From: Trichoplax adhaerens
Taxonomy: Eukaryota; Placozoa; Uniplacotomia; Trichoplacea; Trichoplacidae
Reading direction: 5' to 3'
Length of the DNA: 64,000 nt
NCBI RefSeq assembly: GCF_000150275.1
Contig: NW_002060948.1
Span: forward strand, 4,940,241 to 5,004,240
The number at the start of each line of letters is the position of its first letter. Position 1 is the first letter of the stretch. Made by a program: the position numbers and the translations under genes. This document shows positions 25,509-37,720 of this stretch, piece after piece. A model generated the notes under the pieces. That model was not told where the DNA came from, did not search any database, and was given only the letters and a program-made list of their open reading frames with translations.

Positions 25509-27158
25509 ATGAATCTAGTCCAATTGCCTAACGATGTAATTTACAAGATATTAGATTATTTGCCAGGTTTTCATTTAGGTCGATTTTCATCGACTTGTAT
25601 AACCTTTTATCAGCTTATCCATGATGATTTGTTGTGGAAAGAAAAAGTTTGGAGTGAACTAACTAGAAAGCCTACGTTTGTTAAAGGAGAAAACTATTAT
25701 ACGTATTATAAGCGTATTTATATTGGACCAAAGAGAACTTTAGATGCCCTTTCACAATATCTGCCCAATCGTCGTTTTTTCACCTGCAATAGAGATCATC
25801 AAATGCAAATTCATGATTTACCTCGGCTTTCTATGAGCTATAGCGATTATGTTTTTGATGAGACGTTATGTTATGATGAAATAGCAAGATGGCTTAACAA
25901 GAGGAAAGAATTTCTACGTATTGCTGCGGAATCTGGTTTGGAGATATGGGGTCAAAGAATAATTCAGCAAATCTTAGCTCGATGTGGAGAACTAAATTTT
26001 TCTAACAATAAACTATCTAGTCCCTTTTATATTGCTATTTTAAATCGTCAATTACACTTTGTACACATGTTACTGCAATATCCATGGCCAGATAAATTGA
26101 ATCCATGGATAGAGAATCAAGAAAACAGCTGCAATTACACACTAACAAATGGACTAATTAAATGTGGGTATCATGGTCTACAACTACTACGCGACTACTT
26201 TATGCTTATTAACTTGCCTGCCGTCCAGAAAGCCGCTTTAATTGGTGATCGTGTGCGCTTAGAACATTGCATCCAGGGAAATACCAATCGATTGAATAAC
26301 CCATTCCCATTTACAGCTCTATTTATGGCTATTCTAGGTAAAAATGTAGATTGTATACGATTATTAATCCGTTATAACTGCAAACCAGCCATTCGAAAAA
26401 TTAAAGGTATCCAATGGCCAGTGAATGAACTAATACTGACGATGATTACAAACAATTTAACATGCTTTCAAATTATACTAGAAGAGAGTTGTGGAACAGT
26501 ATCTATGGCTTGTATCCGGCAAAGTATCGCCTTCGCACTCCAACATGGGCATACTGAATTTATTGATTACCTACTAAATCGCCAATATCAAGGAATCATA
26601 CAAGAAGAGATTTACCTCCTATCAAGGAGAATTATCTCTCATAAAAATGTCAAGATTGCACACTTACTACGTTTCGCTGGATCATTAAGTAAAGCCCTTA
26701 TTCTAAAGTTAGTACCCCTGTTACCCTACTGTTGCCAAAGTCAAAGTTCTTATACTGATTTTAGTAATTATAATGATGCGGTATCCATGATTACCATTCT
26801 ACAAGACGACAACCTAACTATTGAACAAGTTGCCCAACAAACGCCATTTTATCAACTTATGCAGTTTTGCAAAGCTATAATTAATTATAGTGATAGACTG
26901 GATGGCTATTCTTATAGCATACTTTTAAATGTTGTTGTGAAAACTAGATCATTTATTACACTCTCTAATAGCAAATTGCAGCAAAAGTATGACCATGTAT
27001 GTGCGGAATATATTCGCCTTATAATTAGTTGGGGAGCTGACGGGATGATATATCGTCGTAATCGACTTGGTCAAACAATGCATGAATTAATCATGCAAAG
27101 TCAAAAAGAATGCTGGATTAACACCTTACCTTCGGATAATCTATTGGATACCATATAG
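25509..27158 (+). CDS. F-box protein with ankyrin-like repeats, intronless
   Basis: A single uninterrupted frame of 549 residues. An F-box lies at about residues 5-50 (LPNDVIYKILDYLPG, then FSSTC, then LLWKEKVWSEL), the part that normally binds Skp1 and makes the protein a substrate receptor of an SCF ubiquitin ligase. Downstream, from about residue 170 to 520, are degenerate ankyrin-like helix pairs, for example FYIAILNRQLHFVHMLLQY, ALFMAILGKNVDCIRLLIRY, AFALQHGHTEFIDYLLN and YIRLIISWGADG. These would choose the substrate. The ATG at 25509 puts the F-box right at the N-terminus, as is usual. The gene has no introns although its neighbours NADK and ELYS are cut into many short exons; retroposition or membership of an intronless family would explain this. 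The substrate cannot be predicted. Confidence 0.9.
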   Translation: MNLVQLPNDVIYKILDYLPGFHLGRFSSTCITFYQLIHDDLLWKEKVWSELTRKPTFVKGENYYTYYKRIYIGPKRTLDALSQYLPNRRFFTCNRDHQMQIHDLPRLSMSYSDYVFDETLCYDEIARWLNKRKEFLRIAAESGLEIWGQRIIQQILARCGELNFSNNKLSSPFYIAILNRQLHFVHMLLQYPWPDKLNPWIENQENSCNYTLTNGLIKCGYHGLQLLRDYFMLINLPAVQKAALIGDRVRLEHCIQGNTNRLNNPFPFTALFMAILGKNVDCIRLLIRYNCKPAIRKIKGIQWPVNELILTMITNNLTCFQIILEESCGTVSMACIRQSIAFALQHGHTEFIDYLLNRQYQGIIQEEIYLLSRRIISHKNVKIAHLLRFAGSLSKALILKLVPLLPYCCQSQSSYTDFSNYNDAVSMITILQDDNLTIEQVAQQTPFYQLMQFCKAIINYSDRLDGYSYSILLNVVVKTRSFITLSNSKLQQKYDHVCAEYIRLIISWGADGMIYRRNRLGQTMHELIMQSQKECWINTLPSDNLLDTI

Positions 27159-28996
27159 AAATCGATTGAATCATGCTATATCGATTTTTTGATTAAAGTC
27201 TCATTTAGCTTGGGAGATAATACTATTTCTTAAGCTACAGTAAAGATTTTCTCTAATATCATCCATGGCAATTTTTGATAGTGTAACTAGCCTTTACTTG
27301 TTACTATTAAATATGATCAAAAGTGATTCACCGTAGAAATCTTTCTATGGATACTGTAAATTGTATTAACGCTAATATCTCGATTTCTAAATGATTTCCT
27401 TTATAATAATGTATAATCGGTTAATAATATTTTAATAATAAGTATACTGTATGGTTAAAGTACAGTATTTGTGTATTTCTAACAGGCTTCTGTTTTATAA
27501 AATATCATTGTAATTCATTTTATTCTATTAACATGTGCTTCTTATACAGTAAATATGCAAGATCTAAAATTGACCAATTTATCGTAAAATTAATGTTATG
27601 AACTCAATCACGCATTAATATCTTGTATTTATTTCTGGAACTGTAGGTAAGCCTTGTAATACAAACGCAATTACAAGCCTATAAATAAACAGTTATGATA
27701 ATGCCCCCATTACCTTTATACGCAAATCGAATATGGACGATACGGTTAAATGATTGCTATTATAGAGAGCTCTGATGGACCTAAATTCTAAGCCAATCGA
27801 TTTACAATAGCATAAATCTCATGCCTAAAATCCTGCTGTGCTAAAAACTTGAGAAAATAACAAACGGATTATCAATTCAAGACGTGCATTATTAGACCTA
27901 CATAAGTATCTAGGAATAACTAATGAATTACAGTTATACTAAAGGCAAGAAATTTCACTTCAGTTAGTATTCTCCATTTATTTTGATAGCATTTGCTTCA
28001 AAGCATCAATTTGGGCATACACGTATGAAACATGCTACCTGTAATCTCTTTAAGTAATCAAATCTACCAACAATCGCAGTTGATAAGCTATAGATTTATT
28101 TTTTAATTATTATAAAGTACCCTATCTTTCTAATGTTATTTATAATAGATTACATTGGGCTATCGGTTATATCTGATCTTATCACGTATGCACAATGGAT
28201 CATTCTTTCTTTAAGGACATGAACAAGTGAAATTTGATTTTTAAGATAACAACATAGTTGAAAGGGTTCGACGGAGAAATATTTTTAATTTTCGTTAATC
28301 ATTAAAGTAACTAATTCAATCATAAGGTAATTGAATCGTATTGTGTTAGAATGGTATATTGCATTAAATAAATGAATATATAAGTTAAGTTATCGTATAC
28401 TCGTATAATAGTAAAGGTAATATATACATAAAAAATGTACATTTTCATAATAGCTAAGAAAGTCCTTCTCATAATGCGTCGTAAATGTAAAAACTATCAC
28501 TTACTACCGAATGATACTAAAGTTACAATAATACTGTCATCTTGAGATAACATCACCTGGACAGACGGGTATTTCACCCTAACATCAGACAGTAAGATAT
28601 CTATTTACTTCTATAGCTGATTATTAATTTAAACGTATGTCGACAGCTACATACTAATACAATCGATAAATATTGCACGATAATTCATGCAAAATAAGCT
28701 TAGCTACAACCTATACACATGTGATACAATTTACTAATTTACATGCCTATTCTACTCCAGTTTTTATCCAATTTATCATATTGCTAAAAGACTATCACAT
28801 CTGCTGTCTTGTAACATTTTAGGCAGCTTGGATTATAAGGCCAGCGTATCCTACGCTATGCAGTAGCTGCTAAATTATGTAGATAAATTATAATCACCAA
28901 AATTTCTATCGTGATGTAATATTTTTGATGATTTATGATAATTTGCTATTTACTGTCTATCAGTGCAATACGCCATTAAAATTTTTAAGTTGAAAT
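27159..28996. other. Intergenic between convergent genes, no gene seen
   Basis: Very AT-rich sequence between the 3' end of the F-box gene and the 3' end of the adhesion-type receptor. No open frame over 60 codons, no repeat array seen. Confidence 0.5.
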
Positions 28997-30665
28997 TTAA
29001 ATATCATTGCATGTATGGGTTTCAGGATCGTTGTCAAGAACGCCAACTGCCAAATAGTTGACGGCAATATCTACAGTTGTTGTTCTTGTCATAACTGTAG
29101 CTCGATCAGTTTGTATTTTCGAGCTATTAAGCAATTCAACTTTTTTGCTAATAGAATTAAGAGAATTTCGAATATGAGAATCGCGCGTAACGATATTGGA
29201 ATGTCTTCTGATTAACTTATTAGGACAAGCATTTTTGTTAATAATTTGGAGCCACCATTCACGTACTTCTTGTCTGCATAAGCAGTACAAGAAAAACATA
29301 AAAAATCCTTGATAATTGGTAAAAACCACAAATAGGAAAGTGAAAATCTTTGAAACAATCTCCGATTGCACTGTAGCTAAACTACTTGTCATCCAGGGTA
29401 ACCCTAATACAATAACTATCCAAAATAATGCTCGTAATCGTGCAGTTGTCATTTTTGCTTTTCTTTCATTGGATAATCGTCGAATATGGCGATATATAAA
29501 CAAAAATATGATGAAATTAGAACCAACCATCACCAGCATCGGAACAATAAATAGACCAGAGATAGTATCAACCTGAAGCCAACATCTAGATATTAAGCAG
29601 AAGTCATTAATCAATCTTTAATGTCTGGCATGGACTAAACAACTTTACAATTGTGTAGAATGGTGTGGTAGAGCACATCAACATGACGAATTACTGATGA
29701 TTCTGTTTGTAATAATGCAGATGTGCTAGTACACGGTAGTAGAGTTAATTCTACCAAAATGGGGTTTTAAAAGATGGTTCAATGAAACTTACGCATTATC
29801 TGAATTTCTCCCGAAAATGTTTTTTCCGATGATGGACGAAAGAAATATTATCGTAGCAGGGACGCCTAACATAGAATAGAGAAATTAGCAGAAATGAAAT
29901 GAGTATCTTTCGTGCTGTTAATAAAACTTAATTATTCACGTATTTCGATATTAAACTAGTTATTTGAGCAATTTTGCATGTAAAACTGAGAACATAATGG
30001 ACTACTATCAAATTGTTATATATACTTTGAGCATCCTAATCAAAACCCATCATATAAGCTAAGTACTAGGGTATTCGATTTCAAAATCTTCTGCTGAAGC
30101 AATGGCATTATATAGCAAGGCTTTTAGCTCACCGTAAGCAAATATGCAAGCTAGAAGAATATTGCATTTGGTTGATATGAAATTAAACTGGGAATAGACT
30201 TTGATTAATTCGACGTAAAGGTGGATCGCCAAAATAGTCATCAAAATAACTGCTGACAAATAGCAGAAATACGATACCATGGCAATCATGATACAGCCAA
30301 CAGAGCTGAGAGCCTGAGACATAACCAAAAAGTTGACTAACGCGGTTCCCATCAAGCTTAAAGACAACATCGCAATAACTTGATTATTTTTCCTTTTCCT
30401 TAGTTTTCTTTAGCAGGATCATTTAGGTAAATTATCGAACAATTAACAACGACAAAAACATTAAATTAAATGTCGTAAATTATCTATAGGAGCACCAAAT
30501 GCAATTAGTAAATCGAAAATTGAATTACCTTGCAGCGACTAGCGTAAGGAAAGTTATTGACGCGCCAATCATAGAAAGCACACTGCCAATTTTTGCTACT
30601 ACCATTAAGGTGAGTGGAAAGTGATCATCTTCATTACGTTCCATTATACACAAGAAAGTAGAATT
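28997..30665 (-). CDS. Adhesion-type G protein-coupled receptor, seven-helix region
   Basis: Four exons read in frame on the minus strand: 30529-30665 (helix 1, AKIGSVLSMIGASITFLTL), 30133-30398 (helices 2-4), 29793-29865 (rest of helix 4 and loop, GVPATIIFLSSIIG) and 28997-29615 (helices 5-7 and tail). All junctions are GT-AG and phase-compatible. Class B2 features: a short basic loop (RKRKNNQ) after helix 1; Cys at the start of helix 3 (GCIMIAMVSYFCYLSA) with AIHLYVELIKVY; the paired loop Cys in SRCWLQVD; and the helix 7 signature TNYQGFFMFFLYCLCRQEVREWW. The C-terminal tail is about 85 residues. The ectodomain with its autoproteolysis site is expected upstream but was not joined with confidence; candidate exons are at 31574-31687 and 36114-36329. 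The ligand is unknown. Confidence 0.85.
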
Positions 30666-33589
30666 CTAGCAAGTTGTAAGTAAAAATATTAGATAAACAT
30701 AGTACAAGGAAATGAAAAATTCACAGCTTTCAATCAATAGCGTAAAACTATCACACTTCCAGCTCTATAGGTTTCAAGATATGGATCCATTTTACGAGAA
30801 GCAATCCGATCTATGATAGCTACAGTATATTATGGCAGCAATTTTAAATCACTGGATCGTAGTTACTGAAATGGGTTCAAATGTATAGGAATGAAATGAA
30901 GACAGCTAACTAGCTATAGCCTATTTACTTCCATCGTCCATGTGTACAGCGCAGTTGTATTTAGTTTAACCGTATCAGCAATTTTTATATCATAGCAGCA
31001 TGATAAAAGGTAAATCAATGTGGCAGCTATACGTGTATTACTCTATAGCATACTCTAAATTGTTAAAAAAGATAGCATACGACACCAACGATAACTAATT
31101 AATTAATTACAATTTATAATCTGATTTAAAAAGCTTTCGATCAACGCATGCCGTTCCAGAACGTAAGTAAATGTGGAAAGTACTGCAATTTAGTTTATTT
31201 TCTTCGGTGAATTAAATTATATTATAATAGTCATTTATTTTGATATAAATTTATATGATTGATATTGATATGACTAAAATTTGCTAAGGAAATCTCATGT
31301 GCTATTACATCGGCAATTCAGTACCCATCATGTAGTTGTTGGCTTGCTGGCTATTAGCAAAGTAACTGGCAATCACAAGATATATATACGATTATAATAC
31401 AACATCTCTATACAGCATCAGACCCATTCGCAAATAATACTCTACAGCAATTGCATTTACTGACTATGCAATAAAATACGGTTTGTGTAGCATTTTAATT
31501 ATAATGATTAAGAAATATAGACGGTGTAGTAACACATTTTGGCTTATATAATATGATCTTATTTTCGGCTTACCTTATCATAGATGGTGTAGTTGATGTC
31601 ATAGGGCAAACATTTCCCAGCTATTGAGCCATGACTCGATCCTTTGCTGTAGCCGTATCGATTTCTTAGGCTAGCATTAAGGCAGCCCTTAATTACCGTT
31701 GAATTTCTGTTATCCAAAGTAAGTCCATAGGAAAATTAAAGTTATTCAATTGCAATAGAACGAACATCATGTCGCAACTATTGCACGTCAATTTATCTCA
31801 AGGACTGTATATATTATGAATTGGAATCATTCGGGTAATTGTAAAGGTATCCCATGTTTAAAACATTTTATCCTATAAACTAGTGCTGCTATTTTGTGTA
31901 CAGATATATGCATATACAATATATATACAATAAAATAGCTATCATATCCTAAAATATCATTAAGCTTATAACAAACCTGCATCTGCTGCAATTACCCCTG
32001 TTATGCTGTATCGAGGAAGTCATAAAGCTTTTCTCACTGTTTAAAGAATAAATGATAGAGTTAAGGCCGCTAATAATATACTTACAATTAAATGCGCATA
32101 CAAGTATTCCTACAGTATAGATGAGTATGTTCACGTATGTACAGAGGAAATGTAAACCCTTAATGCAATGAATCCTTTTCTCAGTCAAGAAATATAAGAC
32201 AAAAACAAAACTCGATTACACGACCACTGTAATAAACAGCTGCGCCGTAACGATCTTAAGTCTACATTTGGCTCGACCTAGAAGCACTGTATAGGCAATA
32301 TTAAATAAAGTAAGTATAAAGTCTTTATAAATTGAAATCGATTTCTCTCGGCTGCATAGCATATCGCTATAGGAAATACTCAAGTATACTGTATGTGGTT
32401 TAATTCGTCAAGATCTATGGATCTGAATGTTCGAATATCGGAGTGCCTTAACCTACCTCCCTCCTTTAAGGGTACAACGAAAGGAGGCCTGTAGTCTATA
32501 AAAAGGCTTCTGGGTAGGCATTTTTATTTTTGGTCCGTACAGTATGTGTAAACCTTAACCTACAGTAACAGATTTTTCAAGATTGTTTTTATGATTATGT
32601 CTCCGTTATTACACCATTTGCAGGATTTTTTGTTACATACTAAAATACCAGAAATCGCTTATAATTGCGTGAAAATCAAACATAAGAAATCCATTTAAAT
32701 CGAGTAGAACATGTTAAAGGTTGTTGCAAGCTAATAAAATAGCAATTAGCGCTTGTTCTACATGAGTCAACATTGATATACTAGTACAGATGTTCTCATT
32801 TTGTTTACAATGAAATCAATGAGACTAGACAGGAAATAGAAGTCAATGGATGAGAAGCCGTAACTGAGCACTTAAAGAACGATTTACTATAGAACGAATA
32901 CGTCAATCATGATATGATCCAAGCGTACCACCTTTAAAAAATAGAATCCAAACATTTAAAATGGTCCTATTTTGAAAGCACCATCTTCGTGCGAACTCTA
33001 TTCAAGGACTATAAGTAGAATATTCTCTTTCTAGGATAGAAAGTCTCCAACATTCACTATCACTTCGGAAATCGCCATCTGTAAACTAATTTCATCCCTC
33101 CCCTGCTTGAATAATTAATTTACTGCAGCAATGGAGCAGTTCTACAACACAAAGTAGTTGTCAACTAGATTGGTCGATTAATAATTAATTATTAATACAC
33201 TGAGGTGCATGACTGACATTATTTCTTGCAATATGGGAATTCAAAAGTGCAAACAGAATCGAATACTATGTATACTCGAGGAGCCACAGCTTGTGATACT
33301 TCCACGTTTAGTAAACGCCCATTTTAAATGCTATGTTGCAAAATCGTGTACCTCAGTGAATTCTAGAGACGCACAGTAACATGGATTAAAGAAGATTTTG
33401 CAGGTGTGTGAATTATTCGAGTATATCAATATATAACATATATACAGTACACTCGCTTTCTTAACCAACCTACGAAGGAGTTATTCATCCCCTTCAATTC
33501 ATGGTACCGTAGTATTGGATATGAAAACAGTTATTGTCACTGCTGAGACAGGCCGATAGTCCTTGATTTAGGATAAATTAAAGTTGAAC
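30666..33589. other. Region upstream of the receptor; probable introns and unresolved ectodomain exons
   Basis: Contains one well-bounded exon (31574-31687, listed separately) and weaker possibilities on the minus strand. One near 30750-30800 reads ETYRAGSVIV, which resembles the second half of a SEA domain. Another near 32000-32040 follows a good pyrimidine-rich acceptor and reads KSFMTSSIQHNR. None could be joined in frame to the helix 1 exon. A small inverted repeat CCTCCTTT / AAAGGAGG lies at 32460-32487. Confidence 0.35.
31574..31687 (-). CDS. Candidate extracellular exon with two cysteines
   Basis: 114 nt, phase 0 at both ends, with acceptor AAG before 31687 and a consensus donor (AAG then GTAAGC) at 31573. 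It encodes 38 residues with two Cys and two N-glycosylation sequons (NAS and NYT), starting GCLNASLRNRYG and ending LPYDINYTIYDK. It lies upstream of, and on the same strand as, the adhesion-type receptor. Its phase matches the signal-peptide exon at 36114-36329. Membership of that receptor gene is an inference. Confidence 0.4.
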
Positions 33590-33925
33590 AAAAAAGTGAA
33601 AGTTAGGCTATTTTATTTGGGGATACTTTATCACGGTTGGCCACTTGGGCCGAATAGGATGAGTGCAGCCACTATCGAGGAAGGATGCTCGAGAGAGAAA
33701 TCCTTTGCGATTCTTGCCCATGGCTCGTTCGTCCAAAGTCCGACTGTCCGAAAGAGAAAGCATCACGTGATAAATGGCATCAACCATAACAGTGATCGGG
33801 ACCGGGTATTGGGTCAAGCACGCAGTCACGCCGTGTTGCACACGGTGTCACACGGCGTTGACACGATCGGCCGACTCCAAAAATTCAAAATGGAATCTTG
33901 CTTTTCGCCTCCATTTTGACAGTCT
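33590..33925. other. GC-rich segment open on both strands
   Basis: Counting 33661-33900 gives 124 G or C in 240 (52 percent), against roughly one third in most of the window. Open frames run on both strands (33584-33919 plus, 33608-33841 minus), but neither peptide shows a recognisable motif and the two overlap. Two inverted repeats lie in it: ACGCCGTGT (33828-33836) with ACACGGCGT (33850-33858), and CAAAATGGA (33886-33894) with TCCATTTTG (33910-33918). I cannot say whether it is a gene, an inserted element or a regulatory island. Confidence 0.5.
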
Positions 33926-33959
33926 AAAATGATTAATAACAATTCTCAACGACAGTGAT

Positions 33960-34725
33960 GCAAGGAAAGGATGGCTGGATTACTATAGCCGATAGACCTT
34001 GTCACTTAACTTGATAATGAATGATAAATTGGGAGACTAGTGAATGACATTCTCCACGTATTATTGGTGTAGAAACAAACAATAATGACTGGAAAGTATA
34101 TCTCGGAAATTGCCAAAAGCCAATGATAATCCTGTGATGATATCGTCACTATGGCCGATAGATTCGAAATATACTGTAAACCTGTAATGTATGTTAGTAG
34201 AGACCCTAAAAGATCCCTTTAGGGTCTCTAATGCATATATATATACAATACGTTCTTAACCTTACTTTATCAAGACATCCACTTCTACACTGCAGACGAT
34301 CACTGTATTCCCTAATAACATCTCACTACTGTCATCCGCTGAAATCATTGGAAAAAAAAACGACAAGGACGCAAGAAAACGAAGGACGGATTAGCATAGC
34401 TAATAGTCTTGTCACTGAACTTGGTAATGAATGATAAATTGCAAGACTAGCGGATGACATTCTCCACGTATTATCAGTGTAGAAACAATGACTAGACAAG
34501 TATATCACGGAAATGGCTAAAAGCCAATGATGATCAGGTGATGATGTCATTATGGCCGATTTACTCTAAATAGAAGTCTGTCATGTATGGTAGAGACCAT
34601 AAAAGATCCTTCTGGGGTCTCTGGTAGATACGTTCTTAACCTTACTTTGCTAGTTCTACACTATATACGATCACTGTATCCCCTAATATATAACTACCGT
34701 CATTAGCTGAAATCGTTACAAAATG
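33960..34725. repeat. Direct tandem duplication, 2 copies, 410-bp period
   Basis: Copy 1 (about 33960-34350) and copy 2 (about 34378-34725) share long blocks. The word tctccacgta lies at 34051 and 34461, exactly 410 bp apart, flanked in both by aatgataaatt, then caatgat, then atggccgat, then gagacc, then cgttcttaaccttactttg/a, then cgatcactgtat. Copy 2 lacks part of the middle. The frames at 34231-34434 (+) and 34332-34550 (-) fall inside it and are not treated as genes. Confidence 0.9.
34198..34230. repeat. Perfect 13-bp hairpin inside the 410-bp repeat
   Basis: TAGAGACCCTAAA (34198-34210) pairs exactly with TTTAGGGTCTCTA (34218-34230) around the 7-nt loop AGATCCC. The second repeat copy, near 34592-34624, keeps the outer AGAGACC/GGTCTCT pairs but has inner mismatches. 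Confidence 0.92.
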
Positions 34726-36113
34726 GAAGATCACTATTTTATCTGCCCATGTCGAGAAAGCATCCGTAAGTAAATACTTCTACTAGAGAAGTGATGGCAT
34801 TACAACAACACAATTTGTAGTCAATAGCCATCTTAATGGAAGGAAAATATCAATGCAGCTATTGATCCCACTGTAAAAGAAAGATTTCTCCATGACAGTG
34901 AAGAGGGTATTATGGATGGGCTTTTCTTCCTGATTCCTTGTACTGTACTATTTTTAATACAGCCAATCCCACAAAATGGACTAAGACATAATCTTACTCT
35001 ACAATCAGCACCGAGGATCAATAGCGTGATGGATAAGCGTCATTTTTCTGTCGGAAACAAATCGTTATCAACTTGGTGACAACCCGATCAGAACCCTATG
35101 ATGGGGCTCTTTCTTGACAGGAAAGCCTTATCCATTCGAATGTCTCTTCGTAGTCACTCTATGACTAGGCATGTTTTTAATCTTTAGTAGTATTTGAAAA
35201 ACAACAACAGCAACTGCTATCGTTTAGATAAACAAGTTGAGCAGCTCGATATTGCAAGGTGGATTAAAAGTTAGGGCAGTATCGATTATTGTTACATTAT
35301 AACGATTAAAGCTAACTTTAGTTCATGCTACAGTGTACAGCATATCGCCATTCGTCACTACAGCTACTTACTTCATCTCATAGTATATGCAATAGAATCA
35401 TGAGATTATGAAAATTCTACACATGTTATTAATGAAAATTTTAGCTAAGATTATGTTATCTTAAAAAATCGATACCTGATTTCCTTGAAGTATATAGCAA
35501 CAGTAACATTGGTTTCGTTCAAAATCTAGTAGATCAGATTAGATTGAAGTTTTGAAAATTTTAAAGGTCAATAATCTGCCATAAAACGAAGTATTAGCAT
35601 AGCCCAAGCGTCGTCAACATGTCCAAATGAACACGTCCATAAATGTAAATAATATCCAAAATAATATATAACACTTCTATATTACTTTCGAATGGACTAG
35701 TAGTCTTAATACAGGACTTCTCGTAGTCTCTGTCTTAATAAAGTCAAGCAGTATTCACTATTCATTTCTAGGAAATTATACTTTGCAAGAGCGACATCAA
35801 AAGTATCAATTTACTGGCTTGAAAACCACTAAAAGTAAAGGAAATAATTGGTTCAAAACAGTCAACTGATTGAATTGATCTATTGGTAATATCAAATTGG
35901 TTTACAAGCTCTGTGGATGGCGATTAACGAAATGTGCCAATCATGAATTGATCTGTAGGCCATCATGAAACGTTTATCCATCTAGTACATTAAAAGACTA
36001 ACGTAGAAAAGTATTTTCAATGTTTCAAAATATTCTTAAACACTCATCGACATCATAATCAATCATAACATAGGAGTATTCCGTGACATTATTAGTAATT
36101 ACGTTGGGCCTAC
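34726..36113. other. Intergenic or intronic, no gene seen
   Basis: AT-rich; no supported coding sequence. If the signal-peptide exon at 36114-36329 belongs to the receptor downstream, this is part of a long intron. Confidence 0.35.
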
Positions 36114-36329
36114 CTTATTTGTTACTATCCGCGTAAGGCGTTGATATTGAAGCGATGATGAATCTTTTAGCTTTTCTGGAGGACTACAATAATAGTCTAA
36201 TACCATAGTGAAAGATGCAGTGACTGAGCTACCGTTGTTATCGCCATAGACTATCATGCTTTGGCCGATGACAGCCAAGAATACCAAGATAGGAATCGTC
36301 ATTTTTGCATTTTTTGAAATCTTTGTCAT
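36114..36329 (-). CDS. Candidate first exon: signal peptide plus SEA-like start
   Basis: ATG at 36329 opens 72 codons ending at a donor (AAG then GTAGGC). A second Met, ten codons in, is followed by a hydrophobic stretch and small residues (MTIPILVFLAVIGQSMIVYG), a good secretion signal. The mature part contains VTASFTMVLDYY, then SSSLQYQRLTRIV, a pattern like the first strand and helix of a SEA domain (inference from pattern, not a search). It exits in phase 0, compatible with the exon at 31574-31687. It may be the first exon of the adhesion-type receptor at 28997-30665, leaving an intron of over 4 kb, or of another secreted or membrane protein. Confidence 0.45.
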
Positions 36330-37229
36330 GCTGCCAAGAAAGAAATAGAGCGACAGTCCAAATTAATTCTACAATAAATACTTGACCATTCCATTTACGT
36401 GCACACATACATACGGCTACATCATGTCGTATATTATACTTACAAAACAAAAATATCTGCGGATGAATAATTCAGTAATTTCAGATGGAACGTATTCGAT
36501 TACAAGATTGCTTAAAGTAATAAGATAGTTACATGGTATATCTTTATAGCCTACTCCGACACGACTGTTTTAGACATGATCAAATTGAAATAATAGGCAA
36601 TGTTCAATAATTAGTTTTCAACTCTTTGTTATCTTTATAGTCCCGTACTTTAAATTTATTTATTTGCCAATTTTATTGTACGAGCAATGATAACAAAAGT
36701 CAATCAAGAGCCCATAGAAATCAAGATAATTATTTTGAAGTCTGTTTTGTTTGAACAGACAGCACATCTGTGAATTTCAATTTTTCTCAATAATTGCTGC
36801 AAACAACAGAGTAATTATTATACTGGGTATGGACAAAGTCAATGAAATTGATTAACGAAATTAAATGCTCAGATGCTGTAATAAAATAGAGGAGGAAAGA
36901 CAGATATTTCCATCTACTGCACTGCACGTACGCGCTTTCCCAATGCAATTAAAATTTTTCTTGCAAGAACAAGTTTGCTTGCACTCTTGCTTATTGCAAT
37001 ATCGGCTAAGGGGTAAGGATGGCTCATATTGGGTATTGGCGATATTACAAAATTAAAAATTGTTCTGCATAACATCTTGATGTATTGCTAATCAAAAGTA
37101 ACCTTGAGCGGTAGACAGATACATTGAACCATCTTAAAATATTTAATCGATAAAATACCAGAACAATCCTTTTACCTCGATTAATGAATTTATTCTGTCT
37201 ATATTATACCAATTACGTCAGCTTGGTTA
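36330..37229. other. Intergenic, no gene seen
   Basis: No supported gene. The plus-strand frame at 36865-37056 is short and unrecognised. Confidence 0.4.
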
Positions 37230-37720
37230 TGCATGATTAAGTAATAGACGAGAGTACAGAGAACAGTTGCTCTACGACAATACTCACCATGGCTAGGAAC
37301 TATTCCTACACTCTTATTGCTTTAATGTAAAACATTTCAAACAAATATATAATGAATTAGTAAAGATGTATAAAAACGGTATAAAGAACTCTTACAGTAA
37401 TGGACTAGAGTATCGTAAATACTTCCTCTACTCGAATGCTCACCATGGTTAGGGGGACTATTCAAAAATTCCTATAGCATTTAATGTAACATTTTCTGAA
37501 GAAGTGTATCATGAATTAGCCAAGTATACAAAACCATTTCAATTCTTATAGTAATGGATGACAGTACACTAAAGACTTGCTCTATTGCAATCCTAACTAA
37601 CGTTACGAACTATTCAAGCATTCTTCTACCTTCTAACGTAAGATATTTTGTAGAAGTGCATAATTAATGAATTAATGCGATATACAAAAAATGTTAAAAA
37701 TTCCTACAGTACCGTATGGA
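37230..37720. repeat. Tandem repeat, about 3 copies of near 155 bp
   Basis: ctcaccatgg occurs at 37283 and 37439 (156 bp apart), with a diverged third counterpart near 37593. Each copy runs: tactct or gct ending in gactat-like text, then tttaatgtaa, then aatgaatta, then tatacaaaa, then cttacagtaatgga. Copies differ by many substitutions, so the array is old. Confidence 0.8.

Noticed and set aside
29015-29576. Plus-strand frames inside the adhesion-type receptor
   Set aside because: They are antisense to the clear seven-helix exon and show no domain.
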